A DNA stretch of 64,000 nucleotides from Xylophilus sp042867185 (lineage in GTDB: Bacteria; Pseudomonadota; Gammaproteobacteria; Burkholderiales; Burkholderiaceae_C). Both the position numbers and the translations under genes were made by a program. The stretch is from the NCBI GenBank assembly GCA_042867185.1, contig JBHZQV010000013.1, positions 1 to 64,000 on the forward strand, written 5' to 3'. This document shows positions 59,134 to 64,000 of this stretch, one piece after another (positions within the stretch are counted from its first letter, which is position 1; each line of letters opens with the position of its first letter). Below the pieces are notes generated by a model. That model saw nothing but the letters and a program-made list of their open reading frames with translations. It did not search any database and had not been told where the DNA came from.

Positions 59134-60696
59134 TTAATTCTGTCGTGCGGTCCAATCCACCAATGCATCTAAGGCCGGCCGCGTAGCGCCAGCATTGGGA
59201 TGGTTGACGATGGCCACCAGCACGAAGCGCCGGCCGTCGTCGGCGTGGACGAAGCCGGCGATCGCCTGCACGTCGCGCAGGCTGCCTGTCTTGAGGTGGG
59301 CGCTTCCGCTGCGGGCCTTGCTGCGGCGCAAGGTGCCGTCGAGGCCGACCACCGGCAGCGAGGCCACCAGGTCGGGCATCGACGGCGACAGCCAGGCGGT
59401 CTGCAGCATCCGCGCCAGACCCTGGGCGGTGATGCGGGCGTCTCGGCTCAGGCCCGCCCCGTTGTCGGCGGTGGGCGGCGGCTCCGACGTACCGAAGCGG
59501 CTGCGCCACCACTGTTCCAGCACCGCCCGCGAGGATTCGAAGCTGCCGGTGCCGCGCGCCTGCAGCGACAGCGTCAGGAAGAGCTGCTGCGCCATCACGT
59601 TGTTGCTGAACTTGTTGATGTCGCGCACCACCTCGGGCAGCGGCGGCGACACCACGGTGAAGGCCGGCTGCAGGCCCGCCGGCACCCGGCCGTCGCGCAC
59701 ACGCCCGGCGAGGCGCCCGCCCATGCTGCGCCAGAGCCCGGCGATCGCGCGGCCGGCGAAGGCGTCGGGGTCGGCGTACGCCACCGGCCACTGCTTCTCG
59801 CCGCAGCCGGCGGGGTAGCTGCCGGCGAAGCCGATGCGCGCCGGGTCCTGCAGGGCGGCCTGCAGGCCGGCCCGCCAGTCGCCGCAGGCGGTGCCGGCGG
59901 GCGCCAGCGGCACCCGGGCCTGCAGCCGTATGTCGGCCAGCGGCGGGTCGAGCATCACCGTGGCGGTGCCGCCGGCCGCATCGGGCACGAAGCCGAGGGT
60001 GAGCGACTTGAAATTGACCAGCAGCGCGTCGGGCGCCGCGTTGTATGGCCGGGACGGCTCGCCGTCGAAATCGGCCGGGTTGTGCGGCGGCAGCACGAAG
60101 GCGCTGCGGTCGAGCACGATGTCGCCCGCGATGGTGCGCACGCCCTGCGCCTGCAGCCGGCGCAGCAGCAGCCAGAGCCGCTCGACGACCAGCTTCGGGT
60201 CGCCCTGGCCGCGGATCACCAGGTCGCCCTGCAGGGTGCCGTCGGCGTCCACCGGCCCGCCGAAATAGACCGGCGTGTTCCAGGTGTAGGCCGGCCCCAG
60301 CAGCTCCAGCCCTGCGTAGGTGGTGACCAGCTTCATCACCGAGGCCGGGTTGACCGGCTGGTGCGCCCGGACATCGACCCGCGGCGCGCCGCCCGAGGCC
60401 TCGGCCACCACCACCGACAGCGCCTCGCGCGGGAGCTTGGCGCGCAGCAGGGCGGCCTCGACCTCCGGCGGCAGTGTTTCGGCCGGCAGCGCCTGGGCGG
60501 CGGCGGCCAGGCTGCCCAGGGCCAGCACCGCGCAGGCGGCGGCCGCGCGCAGTCGCCATGCGGCGGCAGGGAGCGGGCGGCGGCGGACGACGCGCGGCGG
60601 CGCGGGCGATGCGGGAAGAGGATTCACGGGCGTACGGTCTCGAGGTGCGGGGGAGGGCGGTGCAACTGCCGTGGTCGGGGCAGGGCGCTCCGGCAA
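59134..60696 (-). CDS. dacB: D-alanyl-D-alanine carboxypeptidase/endopeptidase (PBP4)
   Basis: DacB trims and cleaves peptidoglycan cross-links in the periplasm. The 520-residue protein has the three serine-peptidase motifs in class C order: SVMK (NPASVMKLVTTYAG), SNN (NKFSNNVMAQQLFL) and KTG (HLKTGSLRDVQAIAG), with the long insert domain between the first two. The N-terminus carries a Pro/Arg-rich stretch before the hydrophobic signal (AAACAVLALGSLAAAAQA); a GTG about 23 codons in is an alternative start. It diverges from tsaB over 90 bases. Confidence 0.92.
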   Translation of the reverse strand: MPERPAPTTAVAPPSPAPRDRTPVNPLPASPAPPRVVRRRPLPAAAWRLRAAAACAVLALGSLAAAAQALPAETLPPEVEAALLRAKLPREALSVVVAEASGGAPRVDVRAHQPVNPASVMKLVTTYAGLELLGPAYTWNTPVYFGGPVDADGTLQGDLVIRGQGDPKLVVERLWLLLRRLQAQGVRTIAGDIVLDRSAFVLPPHNPADFDGEPSRPYNAAPDALLVNFKSLTLGFVPDAAGGTATVMLDPPLADIRLQARVPLAPAGTACGDWRAGLQAALQDPARIGFAGSYPAGCGEKQWPVAYADPDAFAGRAIAGLWRSMGGRLAGRVRDGRVPAGLQPAFTVVSPPLPEVVRDINKFSNNVMAQQLFLTLSLQARGTGSFESSRAVLEQWWRSRFGTSEPPPTADNGAGLSRDARITAQGLARMLQTAWLSPSMPDLVASLPVVGLDGTLRRSKARSGSAHLKTGSLRDVQAIAGFVHADDGRRFVLVAIVNHPNAGATRPALDALVDWTARQN

Positions 60697-60786
60697 AGTT
60701 TAGGCGCAGGGCGTGCGACGGGAGCATCGCCGCCGGGCGCCGGCACGGAATTTTCAGGCGCGCCGCCAGGTCCGATAATCCGGGTG

Positions 60787-61500
60787 ATGCAGATCGATTC
60801 CTCCGCCCCGTTGCTGGCCTTCGACACCAGTACCGACACGCTCTCCGTGGCCCTGCGCCATGCGGGCCGGGTGCAGGTGCACACGGGGGAGGGCGGCGCG
60901 CAGGCCTCGGCCACGCTGATCCCGGTGGCGCGTGCGCTGCTGGAGCAGGCGGGCCTCCGCTTCGCCGACCTGGACGCGATCGTCTTCGGCCGGGGGCCGG
61001 GCTCGTTCACCGGCCTGCGCACCGCCTGCGCCGTCGCCCAGGGCATGGCCTTCGGCGCCCGGCCGGGCGGCTTGCCGGTGCTGCCGGTCGATACGCTGCT
61101 GGCGGTGGCCGAAGACGCCCGGGCGCGGCACGGCACCCCCCAGGTGGTCGCCGCGATGGACGCCCGCATGGGCGAGGTCTACAGCTGCGCCTACCGCCAT
61201 GACGCAGCCACCGGCCGGTGGCAGGCCGCCGGCGCGCTGCGCGTGGCCGCGCCCGAAGACGTGGCGGTGCCCGCCGGCTGGACCCTGGCCGGCAATGCGC
61301 GGGCGGCCTACGGCGAGCGCCTGGGGCCGGGCGCCACGGCGGTCGCGGCCCTGCCCACCGCCGAGGCCCTGCTGCGCCTGGCGCCGGCCCTGGCCGCGGC
61401 CGGCGGCCTGGTCGCGGCCGCCGACGCGCTGCCGCTCTACATCCGCGACAAGGTCGCCAAGACGACGGCCGAGCGCATGGCCGATAAGGCGGCGGCATGA
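60787..61500 (+). CDS. tsaB: tRNA threonylcarbamoyladenosine biosynthesis protein TsaB
   Basis: TsaB is the scaffold that brings TsaD and TsaE together in t6A synthesis. The 237-residue protein has LLAFDTSTDTLSVAL at its start, IVFGRGPGSFTGLRTACAVA, and VVAAMDARMGEVY, all conserved in the family. It overlaps rimI by four bases (ATGA), a common pairing. The synthase for the preceding step is encoded at 52449. Confidence 0.95.
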   Translation: MQIDSSAPLLAFDTSTDTLSVALRHAGRVQVHTGEGGAQASATLIPVARALLEQAGLRFADLDAIVFGRGPGSFTGLRTACAVAQGMAFGARPGGLPVLPVDTLLAVAEDARARHGTPQVVAAMDARMGEVYSCAYRHDAATGRWQAAGALRVAAPEDVAVPAGWTLAGNARAAYGERLGPGATAVAALPTAEALLRLAPALAAAGGLVAAADALPLYIRDKVAKTTAERMADKAAA

Positions 61501-61964
61501 GCGCGCTGCCCCGGCCGCCCGAGGCCGGCTTCGCGCCGATCACGCCCGACACGCTGGACGCGGTGCTGGCGATCGAAGCCCAGGCCTACACCCATCCGTG
61601 GACCCGCGGCAATTTCCTCGATTCGCTGCGGGCGGGCTACCAGGCCCGGCAACTGGTGGCCGGTGGTGCGGTCATCGGCTACTTCGTCGCGATGAAGGGG
61701 GTCGACGAGGTGCACCTGCTCAACATCACCGTCGCGCCCGCCTGCCAGCGGCAGGGCTGGGCGCGGGTGCTGCTGGATGCGCTGCGGCTGTGGGCCCGGG
61801 GCCAGGGCGCGCTGTGGCTGTGGCTGGAGGTGCGCACCGGCAACCTGCGGGCGCAATCGGTCTACACCGCGCACGGCTTCCAGCGGGTGGGCCTGCGCAA
61901 ACGCTACTACCCGGCCCTCGACAACGGGCGCGAAGACGCGGTCGTGATGAGCCAGCGCCTCTGA
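61497..61964 (+). CDS. rimI: Ribosomal protein S18 alanine N-acetyltransferase
   Basis: The 155-residue GNAT-fold protein has IEAQAYTHPWTRGNFLDSL, the acetyl-CoA loop VAPACQRQGWARVLLDAL (Q-x-x-G-x-A) and LEVRTGNLRAQSVYTAHGF, matching RimI, which acetylates the N-terminal Ala of S18. It is translationally coupled to tsaB. The glycosylase-like gene follows 20 bases later. Confidence 0.93.
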   Translation: MSALPRPPEAGFAPITPDTLDAVLAIEAQAYTHPWTRGNFLDSLRAGYQARQLVAGGAVIGYFVAMKGVDEVHLLNITVAPACQRQGWARVLLDALRLWARGQGALWLWLEVRTGNLRAQSVYTAHGFQRVGLRKRYYPALDNGREDAVVMSQRL

Positions 61965-61984
61965 TCCGACACGTACATATTTCC

Positions 61985-62755
61985 ATGGGACTCGACCTCG
62001 ATCCGCGCCAGCGCGCGATGCTGCAAGAGATGGGCGTCACCGTCTGGCAGCCGGTGCAGCGTGCGCCGGCCGATGCGCCGGCCGATACGGTGGCGGCGCC
62101 CGCACCCGCCGTGGCCGCCCGTGCGGTGCCGGCGCCGTCGCCCGCCCCGGCCGAAGCACCGGTGCCGCCAGCGCCCGCCGCCGCCCGTCCGCCGGAGCGT
62201 CCCGCCGCCCCGCAGCGGCCGGTGCCCGCCCCCGCCGCCGATCCCGCCGATGCCGACACCCCGCTCCTCGGCCCCTGGCGCGCCCTGCACCCGGCCACCG
62301 CCGATGCCGGCGACCTGCCGGTCTGGCTGGTGGTGGCCGAATGCCCCGAGGGCGACCTGCTGGCGGGCGACGCGGGCCGGCTGCTCGACAACATGCTGCG
62401 CGCCGCGCAACTGCACCGCCAGGCCCGGGTGGTGGGCGCGGTGCTGTCCCGGGGGGGCACCCTGGCGCCGCCCGACGCGGTGCCGGTGGCCGCCGGCCTG
62501 CAGCAGGGGCTGGCCGCGCACCGGCCGGCCCTGGTGCTGGCGATGGGCCGGCTGGCGGCGCAGACGCTGCTGGGCCGGGCCGAGCCGCTGGGCCGGCTGC
62601 GCGGGCAGGTGCACGACCTGCACGGCACGCCGTGCGTCGCCACCTACGACGCGGCCTACCTGCTGCGCGCCCAGGCCGACAAGGCCCGCGCCTGGGAGGA
62701 CCTGTGCCGCGCCCTGGAGGCCGCGCCGCCGCCTGCGGCCCGAGCACCTGCGTGA
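61985..62755 (+). CDS. Degenerate uracil-DNA glycosylase-like protein
   Basis: The 256-residue protein has a Pro/Ala-rich N-terminal third and a C-terminal domain resembling family 4/5 uracil-DNA glycosylases (SPO1 polymerase-related): LLDNMLRAAQL, a central ALVLAMGRLAAQTLLG and the end TYDAAYLLRAQADKARAWED. In true enzymes the last block is TxHPAYLL; here His-Pro is Asp-Ala. The N-terminal GExPG motif reads AECPEGD, and only three Cys remain, too few for the 4Fe-4S cluster. It probably lacks glycosylase activity. It follows tsaB-rimI and likely shares their transcript. Confidence 0.7.
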   Translation: MGLDLDPRQRAMLQEMGVTVWQPVQRAPADAPADTVAAPAPAVAARAVPAPSPAPAEAPVPPAPAAARPPERPAAPQRPVPAPAADPADADTPLLGPWRALHPATADAGDLPVWLVVAECPEGDLLAGDAGRLLDNMLRAAQLHRQARVVGAVLSRGGTLAPPDAVPVAAGLQQGLAAHRPALVLAMGRLAAQTLLGRAEPLGRLRGQVHDLHGTPCVATYDAAYLLRAQADKARAWEDLCRALEAAPPPAARAPA

Positions 62756-62814
62756 CACACAGCGGCCCCGGGGGGGCGGCGGCGGTGCGGGGCGCGTCCG
62801 TAGAATCGCCGCCC

Positions 62815-63642
62815 ATGACTTTTCTCGACATGCTGCGCCGCGCCGAGCGCCAGAACGGCTCGATGCTGTGCATCGGCCTCGACCCCGAACCCGCCCGTTT
62901 TCCCGGCGCCTGGCAAGGCGATGCCAGCCGTATCCACGACTTCTGCGCCGCGATCGTCGAGGCCACCGCCGACCTGGCGATCGCCTTCAAGCCGCAGATC
63001 GCCTACTTCGCCGCCCACCGGGCCGAAGACCAGCTGGAGCGGCTGATGGCCACCCTGCGCACGCTGGCGCCCCGGGTGCCGGTGATCCTCGATGCCAAGC
63101 GCGGCGACATCGGCTCCACCGCCGAGCAGTACGCCAAGGAGGCCTTCGACCGCTACGGCGCCGACGCGGTCACGCTCTCGCCTTTCATGGGCTTCGATTC
63201 GGTCGAGCCGTACCTGCGCCGCGAAGGCAAGGGCGCCTTTTTGCTGTGCCGCACCTCCAACCCCGGCGGCGACGACCTGCAGGCCCAGCGGCTCGCATCG
63301 GTCCCGGGCCAGCCGCTGCTCTACGAACACATCGCCCGGCAGGCCCAGGGTCCGTGGAACCTCAACGGCCAGCTGGGCCTGGTGGTGGGTGCCACCTACC
63401 CGGCCGAGATCGAGCGGGTGCGGGCCGCGGCCCCGACGCTGCCGCTGCTGATCCCCGGCGTGGGCGCCCAGGGCGGCGATGCGGCCGCCACGGTGCGCGC
63501 CGGCTGGCGGCCCGACGCGCCGATCGTCGTCAGCTCGTCGCGCGCCGTGCTGTACGCCAGCCGCGGCGACGACTTCGCCGCGGCCGCCCGGCGGGTGGCG
63601 ACCGACACCCGCGACCTGCTGCAGGCGGCCCGGCCCGCGTGA
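62815..63642 (+). CDS. pyrF: Orotidine 5'-phosphate decarboxylase
   Basis: PyrF forms UMP from OMP. The 275-residue protein is of the longer (type 2) bacterial form, with MLCIGLDPEPARFPG, FKPQIAYFAAH, and the catalytic segment LDAKRGDIGSTAEQYAKEAF (D-x-K-R-x-D). GLVVGATYPAEIERVR and PGVGAQGGD complete the phosphate-binding part. The ATG at 62815 gives the family start. The gene ends 93 bases before the convergent thioesterase gene; that gap shows nothing definite. Confidence 0.96.
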   Translation: MTFLDMLRRAERQNGSMLCIGLDPEPARFPGAWQGDASRIHDFCAAIVEATADLAIAFKPQIAYFAAHRAEDQLERLMATLRTLAPRVPVILDAKRGDIGSTAEQYAKEAFDRYGADAVTLSPFMGFDSVEPYLRREGKGAFLLCRTSNPGGDDLQAQRLASVPGQPLLYEHIARQAQGPWNLNGQLGLVVGATYPAEIERVRAAAPTLPLLIPGVGAQGGDAAATVRAGWRPDAPIVVSSSRAVLYASRGDDFAAAARRVATDTRDLLQAARPA

Positions 63643-63735
63643 CGCCGTCGCCGGGACGGCGCGCTGCCGACCCGGTGCACGACCCCGGCCGATGGCCCGG
63701 CGCACCGCGGCCGCAGGGGCAGCGTCCGACGCCTC

Positions 63736-64000
63736 CTAGGGATTGCGGGCGGCTTCCAGGTGCGCGCGGGCGCGCTGCGCCAGGGCCATGTCGCCGGGGG
63801 TCTCGGGGTTCCAGGTGTCGACCGGGATCGGCCGGCCGTGCGAATCGACCGAGACGAAGACGATCAGGCATTCGGTCGTCTTCTCCATCCGGCCGCTCTT
63901 CATGTCGCCGCTGCGCACCTCGACCGAAATGTTCATGCTGGTCTTGCCGGTGTAGGCCATGCGGGCCTCGACCTCGACCAGGTCGCCGATCATGATCGGC
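63736..64000 (-). CDS. Acyl-CoA thioesterase, hotdog fold (C-terminal part)
   Basis: The visible 88 codons read PIMIGDLVEVEARMAYTGKT, SMNISVEVRSGDM and TTECLIVFVSVDSHGRPIPV, the C-terminal half of a YciA-type hotdog thioesterase, which hydrolyses acyl-CoA. The frame runs off the window end, and the internal ATG at 63993 is not the start because family residues (P-I) precede it. The catalytic region lies outside the window. Confidence 0.85.
   Translation of the reverse strand, partial: PIMIGDLVEVEARMAYTGKTSMNISVEVRSGDMKSGRMEKTTECLIVFVSVDSHGRPIPVDTWNPETPGDMALAQRARAHLEAARNP

Overview
The window is high-GC DNA whose gene content points to a Betaproteobacterium of the order Burkholderiales, most likely a plant-associated member of the Comamonadaceae (Paracidovorax/Acidovorax or Xylophilus type). 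The reasons are the kynBUA operon, the pgk ... pyk-fba-purC-purEK-tsaC order, and two type III effector genes of plant-pathogen families, each preceded by a perfect TTCG-N16-TTCG (PIP/hrpII) box. Genus assignment is inference.

Left part (1-16.3 kb). It opens with the 5' end of a vgrG-like gene and a deleted IS5-family transposase remnant. An MFS exporter with a fused C-terminal domain then diverges from the tryptophan-to-anthranilate operon kynB-kynU-kynA. Next are an LRR-Fic effector (AvrAC/XopAC-like), an exported argininosuccinate-lyase-superfamily protein, and a giant SKWP-repeat effector (RipS/XopAD-like) whose C-terminus looks like a RelA/SpoT-type nucleotide synthetase fold.

Housekeeping part (16.3-31.7 kb). 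An Lrp regulator diverges from a fused indolepyruvate ferredoxin oxidoreductase. Then come yajC-secD-secF; dprA and a LysM protein; def, a lipoprotein gene, fmt and azlC-azlD; and pgk. Two tandem 22-codon reading frames sit between azlC and azlD, chained by ATGA overlaps.

Island (about 31.7-35.5 kb). This stretch is clearly lower in GC than its surroundings and uses A/T-ending codons. It holds a four-gene His-Xaa-Ser (Hxs) radical-SAM peptide-modification system: hxsA (exported precursor ending in six H-x-S triplets), hxsD, hxsB and hxsC. It lies between pgk and the rest of the central-metabolism block. This is the most interesting system in the window; to my knowledge the family is defined genomically and its mature product is unclear.

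Right part (35.5-64 kb). A CitMHS citrate transporter diverges from a two-component system and a solute-binding protein. They are followed by a fatty acid desaturase, pyk, a DUF481 outer-membrane protein, an esterase, fba, purC, an MFS transporter, a CnoX-like thioredoxin, purE-purK-tsaC, a degenerate SGNH lipoprotein, OmpW, two tandem secretory lipases, PBP4 (dacB), tsaB-rimI and a degenerate uracil-DNA-glycosylase-like gene, pyrF, and the start of an acyl-CoA thioesterase gene.

Two families of dispersed repeats run through the window. One is a short palindrome (TGCTATnnAAnnnATAGC with a GGTGGCCGGC-like flank). The other is a GC-rich element of about 90-110 bp. Some copies lie in frame inside genes (kynU, dprA, fmt, cnoX), apparently enlarging the proteins without breaking them.
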